Positions 27,118-37,903 are shown, numbered from the stretch's first letter. The stretch is DNA of 64,000 nt from an uncultured Allosphingosinicella sp. (GCA_934539295.1 CAKTCN010000003.1:1-64000); one strand, 5' to 3'. A program made the numbers and translations. Notes: generated by a model not told the origin, from the sequence alone.

Positions 27118-28416
27118 ATGAACACCGACGATCGATCCGCCCCGGCCAAGAACCCAGGCCTTCCGCGCGGGCGCTTTGCCCTGCTGTTCACGATCATGCT
27201 GGTGACCGCGTCGGGCAATACCGCGCTGCAATCGCTGATGCCCGCCATCGGCCGCGGGATCGGCATATCGGACTTCCTGATCACCGTCGCCTTCAGCCTG
27301 TCCGCGATCATCTGGGTGCTGACCGCCCCGTTCTGGGCCCGGCGTGCCGACCATCGCGGACGCCGCGCCATGATGCGGCTCGGCATCATCGGCTTCGTCA
27401 TCTCCATGCTTCTGTGCGGCCTCGTGCTCGCCGCCGGACTGCGCGGCACCATCTCGGCGAGCGCGGCCTTCATCCTCTTCATCTTCGGCCGATCCTTCTA
27501 CGGCGGCTGGGGTTCGGCCGCCCCGCCCGCCGTCCAGGCCTATGTCGCCGCCCGGACAGACGGGGAGCAGCGCACCAACGCGCTTGCCGCCATCGCTTCC
27601 TCCTTCGGGCTCGGCACCATCATCGGCCCGGCCATTGCGCCGCTGTTCATCGTCGCGCCGCTCGGCCTTTCCGGTCCGCTCGTGGCCTTTGCCGCGATCG
27701 GCGTGGCCGTGCTCGCCGCCATCATCCTGCTCATCCCCGACGACGCTCCCGCCCATGCCGCGCGCGGCCGCATCATCTCCTTCCCTGCTTTGGGCCTTGA
27801 CGACGGCGCGGGCGCAGCGGACGAGGACGTGCCGGCGAAGCTCGCCTGGCGCGACCCGCGCGTGCTGCGCTGGAACCTCATCGGCCTGGTCGGCGGGCAC
27901 GGCCATGCCGCCATGCTCGGCACGATCGGCTTCCTCGTCATCGACCGCCTGTCGCTGCCGCTGGGCGAGGCGCAGCACGCCATTGCCATCGTGCTGATGG
28001 CCGGTGCGGCGGCGACGCTGCTTGCCCAATGGTGGCTGATCCCGCTCTTGCGTCTTGCGCCGCGCGAACTGGTGATCGTCGGCTGCCTCCTGTCCGCAAG
28101 CGGCGCGATGCTGGCCGGCCTGTCGACCGGCATGTACGGCATCACGCTGGGCTTCGCAGTGTCCTCGATCGGCTTCGGCTTCTTCCGCCCCGGCTACACC
28201 AGCGGAGCGTCGCTGGCGGTGGAGCCGCACGAGCAGAATGAGATCGCCGGCATGACGACGTCGGTGAACGGCGCGGCCTTCGTCGCCGCGCCGGCGGCGG
28301 GCGTGGCGCTCTACAGCCTTGGCCTAGCCGTTCCCTTTGTCACCGTCGCCGCCCTGATGCTCGCCTTGACCCTGTGGATGCTGCTGCGCTTCAACCCTTC
28401 GGTCCGCGCGGCGTAA
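27118..28416 (+). CDS. Major facilitator superfamily transporter
   Basis: A 432-residue transporter with 12 predicted membrane helices in two halves. ATG 27118 (MNTDDRSAPAKNPGLPRGR) is preferred over the upstream TTG 27076. The MFS motif A is seen as FWARRADHRGRRAMMRLG in the loop between helices 2 and 3. A hydrophilic central loop (ALGLDDGAGAADEDVPAKLAWRDPR region) separates the two six-helix bundles. The extra RxxR-rich loop and acidic linker do not identify a substrate; drug or small-solute efflux is possible. The 3' end overlaps the convergent AAA ATPase gene by 26 bases. Confidence 0.88.
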   Translation: MNTDDRSAPAKNPGLPRGRFALLFTIMLVTASGNTALQSLMPAIGRGIGISDFLITVAFSLSAIIWVLTAPFWARRADHRGRRAMMRLGIIGFVISMLLCGLVLAAGLRGTISASAAFILFIFGRSFYGGWGSAAPPAVQAYVAARTDGEQRTNALAAIASSFGLGTIIGPAIAPLFIVAPLGLSGPLVAFAAIGVAVLAAIILLIPDDAPAHAARGRIISFPALGLDDGAGAADEDVPAKLAWRDPRVLRWNLIGLVGGHGHAAMLGTIGFLVIDRLSLPLGEAQHAIAIVLMAGAAATLLAQWWLIPLLRLAPRELVIVGCLLSASGAMLAGLSTGMYGITLGFAVSSIGFGFFRPGYTSGASLAVEPHEQNEIAGMTTSVNGAAFVAAPAAGVALYSLGLAVPFVTVAALMLALTLWMLLRFNPSVRAA

Positions 28417-30688
28417 GCATACCCGGCGCGATGAAGCCGATGCCGGCATTGCTCGACATCGCATCCTGCTTGATGCTCGCCTGGATGCGCTCGTAATCGG
28501 CTTCCATCTCGGGCGTCACCGACGCCCGCGTTTCCTCCAGCGCCTTGTCGAAATGCGCCATGGTGACGGTGTTCGCCCCGATATTCTCGCGCAATGCGAA
28601 CAGGCCTGCCCGGCGGACGAGATCCTCCAGGTCCGCACCCGTGAAGCGGTCGCTTCGCCGCGCCAGCGCATCCAGGTCGACGTCGGCGGCCAGCGGCATT
28701 TCCTCCGTATGAATTTGCAGGATGCGCAGCCGCCCCGCCGCGTCAGGCACCGATACATAGATCAGCTCGTCGAAGCGGCCAGGCCGCAGCAAGGCGGGAT
28801 CGATCAGGTTCGGCCGATTGGTCGCGCCGATCACCACCACGGACTGAAGTTCCTCCAGCCCGTCCATCTCGGCCAGGATGGTGTTCACCACCCGCTCGGT
28901 CACCTGCGGCTCGCCCATGCCGCCGCCACGCGCCGGCACCAGACTGTCCAGTTCGTCGATGAAGATCACCGTCGGCGCCACCTGCCGCGCCCGCGCAAAC
29001 AGCTTGGCGATCTGCTGCTCGCTCTCGCCATACCATTTGGACAGCAGGTCACTCGACTTGGTGGCGATGAAGTTCGCCTGCGCCTCGCGCGCCGCCGCCT
29101 TGGCGAGCAGGGTCTTGCCCGTGCCCGGCGGCCCGTAGAGCAGGAAGCCCTTGGCCGGCCGGATGCCCAGGCGCCTGAACGCCTCGGGATCCTTCAGCGG
29201 CAATTCGACGCCCTCGCGCAAACGCGTCTGCGCATCGTCCAGCCCGCCGACATCGTCCCAGCCGATATTCGGCACCTGCACCATCACCTCGCGCATCGCG
29301 CTCGGCTGCACGCGCTTCAGCGCCTGTTCGAAATCGTTGCGGCACACCGACAGCGCATCCAGCACCTCGGGCGGGATAGTGCCATCCTCCAGGTTAATCT
29401 TGGGCATGATCCGGCGCACCGCCTCGATCGCCGCCTCGCGCGTCAACGCCGCCAAGTCCGCACCGACGAAGCCATAGGTCTGCCGTGCCAGTTCCTGCAG
29501 CTCGACATCCTCGCCCAGCGGCATGCCGCGCGTGTGGATGCCCAATATCTCGCGCCGGCCATTCTCGTCCGGTACGCCGACCACGATCTCGCGGTCGAAA
29601 CGACCCGGCCGCCTGAGTGCCTCGTCGATCGCCTCCGGCCGGTTGGTCGCCGCAATCACCACCAGATTCTGGCGCGGCTCCAGCCCGTCCATCAGGGTCA
29701 GCAGCTGCGCGACCAGGCGTTTCTCGGTCTCGCCGCTCACCTGGCCCCGCTTGGGCGCGATCGAATCGATCTCGTCGATGAAGACGATGGCCGGCGAAGA
29801 CTTGGCCGCTTCCTCGAAAATCTCGCGCAAGTGCTTCTCGCTCTCGCCATAGGCCGATCCCATGATCTCCGGCCCGGCAATGTGGAAGAAACTGGCATCG
29901 CTCTCGTTCGCCACCGCACGCGCCAGCCGCGTCTTGCCGGTGCCGGGAGGGCCATAGAGGAGCACGCCCTTGGGCGGATCCACGCCCAGCCGCTCGAATA
30001 TCTCGGGATAGCGGAGCGGCAGCTCCACCATCTCGCGAAGCTGGTCGATCGTAGAACCCATGCCGCCGATATCGTCATAGGTGACGTCGGCCCGGCGCGC
30101 GTCCGCGGCTTCGGTATATTCGGACCTGAGCTCGATTTCGGTATTGCCGTCGATATGCACCACGCCCTTGGGCGCGGTGGACACCACCGTCAGGCGAACT
30201 TCCTGAAGCGCATAGGCGGGCGCATTGAACAATTGGCGAAGCTCGGGCGGGATGTCGCCGCGCTGGACCTGCTGCTGCCCGGTGGTGGCGACCACGTCGC
30301 CCGCCGTCATCGGCCGCATGCCGAAGCTGCGCTTCAGCGCCTGGCCCGACCCTTCCAGCCGCAGGTTCTTTTGTGCGGGCGCCAGCACGACGCGGGTGGC
30401 GGGCTTGGACTCGGCCTTGCGGATGGTCACGAAATCGCCCGATCCGATCTCGGCATTGGCCCTCTGCAGGCCGTCCAGCCGGATGATGTCCAGCCCCTCA
30501 TCCTCTGCGTAGGACGATACCGCGCGCGCCGGCGTGGCGCGCTTCCCGGTCAGCTCGATCACGTCGCCCTCGTTGAGGGCAAGCGCCGCCATGATCGTGC
30601 GCGGCAGCCTGGCGAGGCCTCGCCCGCTATCCTCCGGCCGCATGTTCGCGACCTGGAGCCTGCGCGGCTGCTTTTCCTCGTCGGGCAT
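28391..30688 (-). CDS. CDC48/VCP-type AAA+ ATPase
   Basis: About 765 residues with the full eukaryote/archaea-like layout: an N-terminal double-psi-barrel plus CDC48_2 region (residues about 10-190) and two AAA domains. Walker A is GPPGTGKTRLARAVANE in D1 and GPPGTGKTLLAKAAARE in D2; Walker B is IVFIDEIDSI and VIFIDELDSL, followed by the SRH regions with RRPGRFDREI and LRPGRFDELI. It should be a hexameric unfoldase. ATG 30688 is preferred to GTG 30691 because AGGAG is then 6 bases away. The C-terminus has no HbYX proteasome-docking motif, in keeping with the lack of a proteasome in this group. Cellular substrates are unknown. Confidence 0.93.
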   Translation of the reverse strand: MPDEEKQPRRLQVANMRPEDSGRGLARLPRTIMAALALNEGDVIELTGKRATPARAVSSYAEDEGLDIIRLDGLQRANAEIGSGDFVTIRKAESKPATRVVLAPAQKNLRLEGSGQALKRSFGMRPMTAGDVVATTGQQQVQRGDIPPELRQLFNAPAYALQEVRLTVVSTAPKGVVHIDGNTEIELRSEYTEAADARRADVTYDDIGGMGSTIDQLREMVELPLRYPEIFERLGVDPPKGVLLYGPPGTGKTRLARAVANESDASFFHIAGPEIMGSAYGESEKHLREIFEEAAKSSPAIVFIDEIDSIAPKRGQVSGETEKRLVAQLLTLMDGLEPRQNLVVIAATNRPEAIDEALRRPGRFDREIVVGVPDENGRREILGIHTRGMPLGEDVELQELARQTYGFVGADLAALTREAAIEAVRRIMPKINLEDGTIPPEVLDALSVCRNDFEQALKRVQPSAMREVMVQVPNIGWDDVGGLDDAQTRLREGVELPLKDPEAFRRLGIRPAKGFLLYGPPGTGKTLLAKAAAREAQANFIATKSSDLLSKWYGESEQQIAKLFARARQVAPTVIFIDELDSLVPARGGGMGEPQVTERVVNTILAEMDGLEELQSVVVIGATNRPNLIDPALLRPGRFDELIYVSVPDAAGRLRILQIHTEEMPLAADVDLDALARRSDRFTGADLEDLVRRAGLFALRENIGANTVTMAHFDKALEETRASVTPEMEADYERIQASIKQDAMSSNAGIGFIAPGMLTPRGPKG

Positions 30689-30771
30689 CACATTCTCCTA
30701 TCTCGCCGCCCCCGCCGGGCGTTCGCGTCAGATAGGGATGAACAACCGCTCTGCCAGTGCTTGGCTCCGCC

Positions 30772-32880
30772 TTACTTGACCCGCGTGCGGAAAGAGATGC
30801 CGAAGCTGGGGGTGGTCGAACCCGTCTTGCCCGCCATCACGCCCTTGGGATTGATGCAGATATACTTGACGTTGGTGTCGAGCTGGCTGGTCGGCGTGTA
30901 GGTGCATTGCGCCAGGCTGGTCGGCGTCGTGCTGCCGTTGGAGAAGCGCACGTCCGTGCCGTAGTTCCAGGTCAGGCCAGACCCTGAATTGGCGAAGTTC
31001 ACGGCCTGCGTGCCCGGCCCGTTCCCATCCGCATCGCCGAAGAAGAAGGTGGTCTGCGGCGGCAGCGGATCGACCAGGAACAGGCTGTTGCCGGTCAGCG
31101 CCGCCGGTCCGTTATTGGCGACGGTGATCGTGTAGATCACGTCGGTGCCCGGGACGTTGTAGGCGAGCGCCGCATCGCCCGCGATCGCCGACGACTTGGA
31201 CACAGCCAAGTCGGCGCCTGGTGCGCACATCAGGATGTCGTGGAGCGCGATCGCCTGCTGCCCCGGATCGGACGGCGCGTCCGACCAGTTGCCATATTCG
31301 ACCGTGATCTTGTCGATCGCGCTGGTGAAGGTCACCACCACGTTGGCGCCGCTGCGATTGTCGTCGGTGACGACATCGCCGAACGCCTCGTTGCCGATCA
31401 CATAATTGGACGTGCCGTTGGTCAGCGTCGGCATCACCGGCACGCCGCCCAGGCTGCCCACCACCCGAACGCGGTCGGCGAACTGGTTCTCGTTGTAATC
31501 GACGTCGAAAATGCGGAATTGCGCGCCGCTTACCGCTGCCGGCAGGGTGATGACGGTGCTCGCCACCTGGCTGCGGTTCGCCATGTTGACCGCCTGGATC
31601 AGAACGTTCTGCGCCGGGCTGTAGCCGCCGGTGATGGCATTGCCGGTGCGCGGCGTCTGCCCGCCCAATTGGTCGAGGTTCAGCCACTGCCCCTGGTTGC
31701 TCAGCGCGAAGTTGACCGTGCCGAGCCCCGTCAGGTTGTAATTGCCACTTGTCGACCCGCCGCTCCAGCTGCGCCCGTCCCAGTCGAACAGCAGGCTGCC
31801 CGCAGGGCAGGTGAGGTTGGGCGACGTGCCCGCCGTGCGCGTGCCCGACACGGTGAAGGTGGCGCTCGCGCGGTCGTCCTCGTTCGCCCCGTTGCCCGGC
31901 GTGGAATCCGGATCGAACAGCGACGAGGACGCCACCTCCGCCACGTTGGTGATCGGCGCGCCCTGCGTGGCCGTCACCCTGGCGATGATGCGAAGCTGGT
32001 GCGTGCTGCCGCCGGCCACCTGGGCCAGCGTCCAGATGCCCGTCTCGGAATCGTAACTTCCATTGCCACTCGACGACACGAAGCTGGTCCCGGCCGGCAG
32101 CACATCCTCCACCGTCACGTTCGCAGCCGTGGACGACCCAGCCGAATTGTTGAGGTTCAGCGTATAGGTGACGTTGGCGCCGCTCGCCGGGCTGCTGCTG
32201 CTCACCGACATGCTGAGCGACAGGTCGGCGCGCTGGCTCGACGTGATGGTCAGCTCGGCGCTGCGGAACGTCCCGCCATACCAGTCGCCCCAGCTGCTGT
32301 TGGTGGACGCGGTATCGCAGATTTCCAGCGTCCAGGTGCCCGCCGCCGCCTGCCCGTCGAACCCGCTCAGCGTTTGTGCCGGCCGGTAGGTCCGCTGGTA
32401 GGGCGCGTTGCTGATGCTGTCGTTCGACGCACCGGCATAGTTGGACACCGACTGCGACGCCGCATCGTCGAAGCGGACGTTGAGGTTGGCGGCCGTGCTG
32501 TCGCTGGTATTGAGCAGGGTCCGGCTCGTGCCCGCGGGCGAGATCAGCCTGATGCTCACCTCCCCGCGCCGGCTATGCTCGACGACCGTGCCGAGCTTCA
32601 CGTCATTGACGAAGCCGGTGGAGGTGGATTCGAAGGTTCGCGACACGCATCGCGAGCCCCACAACATGCCGAACGTCTCGGACTCGCTGGTGTTCGAATA
32701 GGTGGTGGTGGTCGCGCCCGTCTGCGCCGCGCCGGTGCCGGGCACCAGCAGCATCGCCGCGGCGACCAGGCCTGCGGCCTCGCGCCACAAACCCGTACGC
32801 TCGCGCGCCGTCTTCAGAATATGAGAAGGGGCATCCGCCGCGGCATCACGCCGCCGGCAGCCCATCACGCCTGCATTCAC
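30772..32880 (-). CDS. Secreted P-domain / DUF11 surface protein
   Basis: A 702-residue exported protein. A hydrophobic signal segment (AAGLVAAAMLLVPGTGAAQ, about residues 35-53) follows an unusually long basic N-terminus, so ATG 32865 may be the true start in place of GTG 32880. A proprotein convertase P-domain (residues about 75-215, with EVSIRLISPAGT and GTWTLEICD) is followed by a DUF11/CARDB-like beta-sandwich (ADLSLSMSVSSSSPASGANVTYTL), a middle beta-rich domain and a second DUF11 (ADLAVSKSS..VIYTITVANNGPA). Asn/Ser/Thr-rich composition suits an extracellular adhesin-like or matrix protein. No protease domain accompanies the P-domain. Confidence 0.8.
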   Translation of the reverse strand: MNAGVMGCRRRDAAADAPSHILKTARERTGLWREAAGLVAAAMLLVPGTGAAQTGATTTTYSNTSESETFGMLWGSRCVSRTFESTSTGFVNDVKLGTVVEHSRRGEVSIRLISPAGTSRTLLNTSDSTAANLNVRFDDAASQSVSNYAGASNDSISNAPYQRTYRPAQTLSGFDGQAAAGTWTLEICDTASTNSSWGDWYGGTFRSAELTITSSQRADLSLSMSVSSSSPASGANVTYTLNLNNSAGSSTAANVTVEDVLPAGTSFVSSSGNGSYDSETGIWTLAQVAGGSTHQLRIIARVTATQGAPITNVAEVASSSLFDPDSTPGNGANEDDRASATFTVSGTRTAGTSPNLTCPAGSLLFDWDGRSWSGGSTSGNYNLTGLGTVNFALSNQGQWLNLDQLGGQTPRTGNAITGGYSPAQNVLIQAVNMANRSQVASTVITLPAAVSGAQFRIFDVDYNENQFADRVRVVGSLGGVPVMPTLTNGTSNYVIGNEAFGDVVTDDNRSGANVVVTFTSAIDKITVEYGNWSDAPSDPGQQAIALHDILMCAPGADLAVSKSSAIAGDAALAYNVPGTDVIYTITVANNGPAALTGNSLFLVDPLPPQTTFFFGDADGNGPGTQAVNFANSGSGLTWNYGTDVRFSNGSTTPTSLAQCTYTPTSQLDTNVKYICINPKGVMAGKTGSTTPSFGISFRTRVK

Positions 32881-33069
32881 CCCACTAACCCCGCCCGAAC
32901 TCCACAGATACGCAACTGACTACAAGCGAGGTGCCTAATCCCGCCGGCGGTGCCCCTGCCATATAACCAATGGCGAAAAAAGACTGACTGATGGTGGGGT
33001 CCGCAACGCTTCCTCACAAACGCTTTGCCGCTTCCTCCCGCCCGCACTTGCCCCTATGCTGCCGTCATT

Positions 33070-35139
<2,070 letters not shown>

Positions 35140-35304
35140 GGCACCGGCACCCGATCACTATTCTTGTCGAAGCAGAGTAAGGATCGTGGGTAAGGTCGAT
35201 ATGGCTCACACGGGCACGCCATCGAAGAACCGATGCTACTTGCTGACAGGCATAATTCTGTCTTACTAGCTTTGGCTTGATGGAATGCTTCGGGGGGAGC
35301 GAAG

Positions 35305-35991
35305 ATGTATAGTAGCGTGTGCCGAATTTCGCGTCACGTTGTGGCGGTAGCTACAACGTTGGGCCTGGGAGCTACTGCTGCTATCGCGCAGGTATGGATT
35401 GGCCCCGTTATCGGCGAATTAACAGCTAACGCTAAAGAGCGGGAATGTCTGTCCGGCGCGGCATTGCCTCCTTCGGAAATTGCCGAAGCGCGTATACCCT
35501 CCAATCAAACGATGCAACTTTATTGGAAGTTGGCGTCTGCGGCTGACACTGCAGATGTTAGGCCCGCTTACCAAGCTCGCGGAAAAGGTGAGTGGATATC
35601 GCTAGGGCGTTCGAGGCGCGACAATGGTTTGGCGGGAGTGAACGACTCAGTGGCCCGTCGAAGCGGAGCTCAGATTGCGTCAGAGCCTATCGCCTTTGTT
35701 CGTGCACGGGACGGGAAAACTGCTCGCGGTTACTGGAGAACTGCTAATTTCATCGACGAAGGAGATGATAAATTCCTGAAGAATTCTAATGGATTTTACT
35801 TGGCGGATTTTAGAAGAAGTGCAGGCGCCTGGAAGCTAACTCGGCTAGAGCTTCTATTTGACGCCTCGGAAGCGCCGAAGATTTCTCAGTATTGCCATAC
35901 TCCTGGTGACGTTGAAATATACAAGGCTAAGCAAGAAGAGGTGAGATCTCGCAAGATTGCCAAGGATGCGGCGCGGGCAAGATCCCAGTGA
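35305..35991 (+). CDS. Exported protein of unknown function, lower GC
   Basis: A 228-residue protein from ATG 35305 with a GGGGGGAG ribosome-binding site about 6-12 bases upstream. The N-terminus is a signal peptide (HVVAVATTLGLGATAAIAQ). The remainder is polar, with two cysteines (near residues 48 and 195) and a Lys/Arg/Glu-rich C-terminal helix (KAKQEEVRSRKIAKDAARARS). Codons are richer in A and T than in the neighbours (AAT, TTT, GAT, AAG), suggesting more recent acquisition. I do not recognise a family. The preceding 165-base gap (35140-35304) holds no clear feature, though ATTATGC-like AT-rich stretches could be its promoter. Confidence 0.75.
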   Translation: MYSSVCRISRHVVAVATTLGLGATAAIAQVWIGPVIGELTANAKERECLSGAALPPSEIAEARIPSNQTMQLYWKLASAADTADVRPAYQARGKGEWISLGRSRRDNGLAGVNDSVARRSGAQIASEPIAFVRARDGKTARGYWRTANFIDEGDDKFLKNSNGFYLADFRRSAGAWKLTRLELLFDASEAPKISQYCHTPGDVEIYKAKQEEVRSRKIAKDAARARSQ

Positions 35992-36130
35992 CGCAGTATT
36001 TATCCAATGAGTGACAGCTTACAATCACAGTTTAGAAGTAAGGGCATGCGTTCTTGAAGTGCATCATGCAAGTGAAGCCTAGATATAACTTTTTAGTTCC
36101 CGGACAGCTATTGATCTTGCAACTTACCGC
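35992..36130. other. AT-rich intergenic gap
   Basis: About 139 bases, AT-richer than the flanks, lie between converging genes (orphan exported protein and yoeB). No hairpin with a T-run and no start codon with a plausible frame were found. It probably belongs to the same lower-GC insertion as the upstream gene. Confidence 0.4.
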
Positions 36131-36397
36131 TCAATAACAATACCGACACTGCGCCACTGCCAGCGCCTCTGCCTCACCCTTGCCGCTCACCCGATAGACC
36201 AGCCGATGCTCCTGGTTGATCCGCCGCGACCACCAGCCGCTTAAGGCTCCACCTAGCGGCTCCGGCTTGCCGGTGCCGCGAAACGGATCGCGTGAGGCTT
36301 CCTTTAGAAGCGCGTTGACCCGCGCCAGCACCTTGGCGTCTTCCGCCTGCCAATAGAGATAATCTTCCCAGGCCGTCGGCCAGAAGACGATCTTCAC
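36131..36397 (-). CDS. yoeB: YoeB-family mRNA interferase toxin
   Basis: An 88-residue ribosome-dependent RNase toxin. Alignment by eye to E. coli YoeB is nearly gapless: WEDYLYWQ, GKPEPLGGALSGWWSRRINQEHRLVYRV, and a C-terminal CRYCY. The catalytic E46 and R65 equivalents (E46, R65) and the final Tyr are kept, but the position of His83 is Cys87 here (TGT codon). The start overlaps the yefM stop by four bases (ATGA), as usual for TA operons. Toxin activity is therefore uncertain. Confidence 0.93.
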   Translation of the reverse strand: MKIVFWPTAWEDYLYWQAEDAKVLARVNALLKEASRDPFRGTGKPEPLGGALSGWWSRRINQEHRLVYRVSGKGEAEALAVAQCRYCY

Positions 36398-36648
36398 GGC
36401 TCGATCAGTTCATGCTCTTCGCCTTGCCCGGCCTTGAGCCCGCGCACCGCCTCCAGCAACCGCTCCGCATTCTTTGGCGACCGCAACAGGTAGAGCGTCT
36501 CCTCGATCGACGCCCACTCGCTGGCCGAGATCATCACCACGCCCTCGCCCCGCTGCCGCGTGATAGCGAGCGGCGCCTTGTCGGCGACGACCTTGTCCAC
36601 AACCGCCTTCATGTTGGCGCGCGCTTCGGAGATGCTGATGGCTTCCAT
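36394..36648 (-). CDS. yefM: YefM-family antitoxin
   Basis: An 84-residue Phd/YefM antitoxin. The N-terminal DNA-binding half reads ISISEARANMKAVVDKVVADKAPLAITRQRGEGVVMISASEWASIEETLYLLRSP, very close to E. coli YefM. The acidic C-terminal tail (GQGEEHELIEP) would be the disordered toxin-neutralising part. It is the first gene of the pair and is preceded by a perfect palindrome at 36658-36675, where YefM should bind and autoregulate. Confidence 0.95.
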   Translation of the reverse strand: MEAISISEARANMKAVVDKVVADKAPLAITRQRGEGVVMISASEWASIEETLYLLRSPKNAERLLEAVRGLKAGQGEEHELIEP

Positions 36649-36657
36649 GTTTCGTAA

Positions 36658-36675
36658 CGTACAACTTCTTGTACG
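36658..36675. promoter_or_regulatory. Palindromic operator of yefM-yoeB
   Basis: CGTACAA and TTGTACG arms of seven bases flank a four-base spacer, and the palindrome is perfect. It begins 10 bases upstream of the yefM ATG. YefM of E. coli binds palindromes with a TGTACA core; here the core is TTGTACG/CGTACAA. Binding is inferred from position and similarity. Confidence 0.75.
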
Positions 36676-36699
36676 CTTTTCAACTAAGAGGTGACTAGC

Positions 36700-37293
36700 T
36701 CACCCCACTTGGCTCACCTCCAACCGCCCCGCCACCAGCGCCCCCAGCACCTCGCCCGCCGGCACCGCATCGTCCAGCCATCGCGCCCAATCGCTCCGCT
36801 CCAGCACGCAGATCTGGCGGCTGTGATATGGCGCCACGTCCGGCCCCGGCTCGGTGGTGAGCAATGTAAACGCCTCCCCCACCGCGGCGTCGCGCCGCCA
36901 CAGGCCGGCGATGCAGAAGAATGGCTCTCCAGCCTTGGTGAACAGCCACTTGTGCTTGCGCTTCGACTTGGGGTCCGAATGCGCGGTGAACTCGTAGAAG
37001 CCGTCTGCGATCACCAGGCACCGCCCGCCGCTCTCGCCGTTCCGGAAGCTCCGCCCTTCCGACCGATAATTATAGACCGGCTTGCCCGACGGCCCCGGCC
37101 AGCTCCACCGCCGCATCACCAGCTCGGGCCCATCCACCCCGCTGCGCACGATCGCGTTGGTGTCGGTGATGCGAATGCTCTCCAGCGGCTGGAAATTGGG
37201 CAGGCCTTCGGGGAAGCGTGGCACGATCCGCACCTCGCTGAAATCGTCCCGCACCTGACCCAGCGCGACCATGCGCCTGACTTCGTTGCACAT
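36700..37293 (-). CDS. HMCES/YedK-type abasic-site protein
   Basis: A 197-residue SRAP-domain protein (SOS response-associated peptidase family) that forms a thiazolidine crosslink with abasic sites in single-stranded DNA. The essential residues are present: Cys2 right after Met1, N75 in YNYRSE, E101 in DGFYEF, and H157 in PYHSRQ. The start at 37293 is fixed because the catalytic Cys must be residue 2. No LexA box is visible in the 15-base gap upstream. It probably shares transcription with the DUF2200 gene. Confidence 0.93.
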   Translation of the reverse strand: MCNEVRRMVALGQVRDDFSEVRIVPRFPEGLPNFQPLESIRITDTNAIVRSGVDGPELVMRRWSWPGPSGKPVYNYRSEGRSFRNGESGGRCLVIADGFYEFTAHSDPKSKRKHKWLFTKAGEPFFCIAGLWRRDAAVGEAFTLLTTEPGPDVAPYHSRQICVLERSDWARWLDDAVPAGEVLGALVAGRLEVSQVG

Positions 37294-37308
37294 CGCGCCC
37301 TCTCCGCA

Positions 37309-37665
37309 TCAGCCTTGCGCCCGCAATATCTTGTCCATCTTCCGGCCCTTGGCGAGTTCGTCGATCAATTTGTCGAGGTAGCGTATCTCGCGCATGAGCG
37401 GCTCCTCCACGTCTTCCACGCGCACGCCGCACACGCTGCCGGTGATCGATGCACGCGCCGGGTTCATGGCCGGCGCCTGCGCAAAGAATGTCTCGAAATC
37501 GGTACGATCGGCGATCACGCGCTCCAGGCCCTCGGCCGAATAGCCGGTCAGCCAGGTGATGATCGCGTCCACCTCGGCCTTGGTCCGCCCCTTGCGCTCG
37601 GCCTTGTTCACATAATGCGGGTACACGCTCGCGAAGCTGGTCGTGTAGATGCGGTGCGTCGCCAT
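37309..37665 (-). CDS. DUF2200 family protein
   Basis: A 118-residue protein of the DUF2200 family: [41 protein letters not shown] is the characteristic opening, and [22 protein letters not shown] the end. The family has no assigned function. It is predicted cytoplasmic, mostly helical and basic. It lies 15 bases upstream of the SRAP gene in the same direction, so cotranscription is likely. Confidence 0.88.
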   Translation of the reverse strand: MATHRIYTTSFASVYPHYVNKAERKGRTKAEVDAIITWLTGYSAEGLERVIADRTDFETFFAQAPAMNPARASITGSVCGVRVEDVEEPLMREIRYLDKLIDELAKGRKMDKILRAQG

Positions 37666-37758
37666 GGCTGCTCCATCCTCCTGCCGCGGCCACCGTGCCC
37701 GCAGCGGACGGGCGGCTCAACCCGCCGGTGCCGTTTCAGGGCGCGGTCCCGCCTTTTT

Positions 37759-37903
37759 GCATTTTCCTACAGGGCCCGGGCCGTGGCATGGATGTTCCCG
37801 GCTCCTTCTCATTCCCGCACTTATCGACTGGCTCGATCAAAATGCCGCCTATTGATTGAGCGGATTTTCCCCGCGGCGTGGCTTTCGTGACCTTTGGCGT
37901 CGC
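37759..37903 (-). repeat. Dispersed ~145-bp repeat, copy A
   Basis: Read on the minus strand this segment runs CCAAAGGTCA..GAAAG..GGGAAAATCCGCTC.ATCAATA, then TTTGATCGA.CCAGTCGATAAGTGC, ATGAGAAGGAGCCG and finally GCCCTGTAGGAAAAT. The plus strand at 55045-55190 carries the same order with about 80% identity by eye. A stem can form between TCAATCAA (37855-37862) and TTGATCGA about 11 bases downstream. The repeat covers the last 17 codons and TAG stop of the DoxX-like gene and continues through the intergenic space. Confidence 0.8.

Noticed and set aside
26305..28230. Long minus-strand open frame of 641 codons opposite the MFS gene
   Set aside because: Antisense to a clear membrane transporter; composition (Gly/Arg/Asp/His-rich) is that of a GC-rich shadow frame. 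No family motifs.
28553..30901. Plus-strand open frame of 782 codons opposite the CDC48 gene
   Set aside because: Shadow of a strongly conserved AAA ATPase gene; translation is Arg/His/Gln-rich with no domain.
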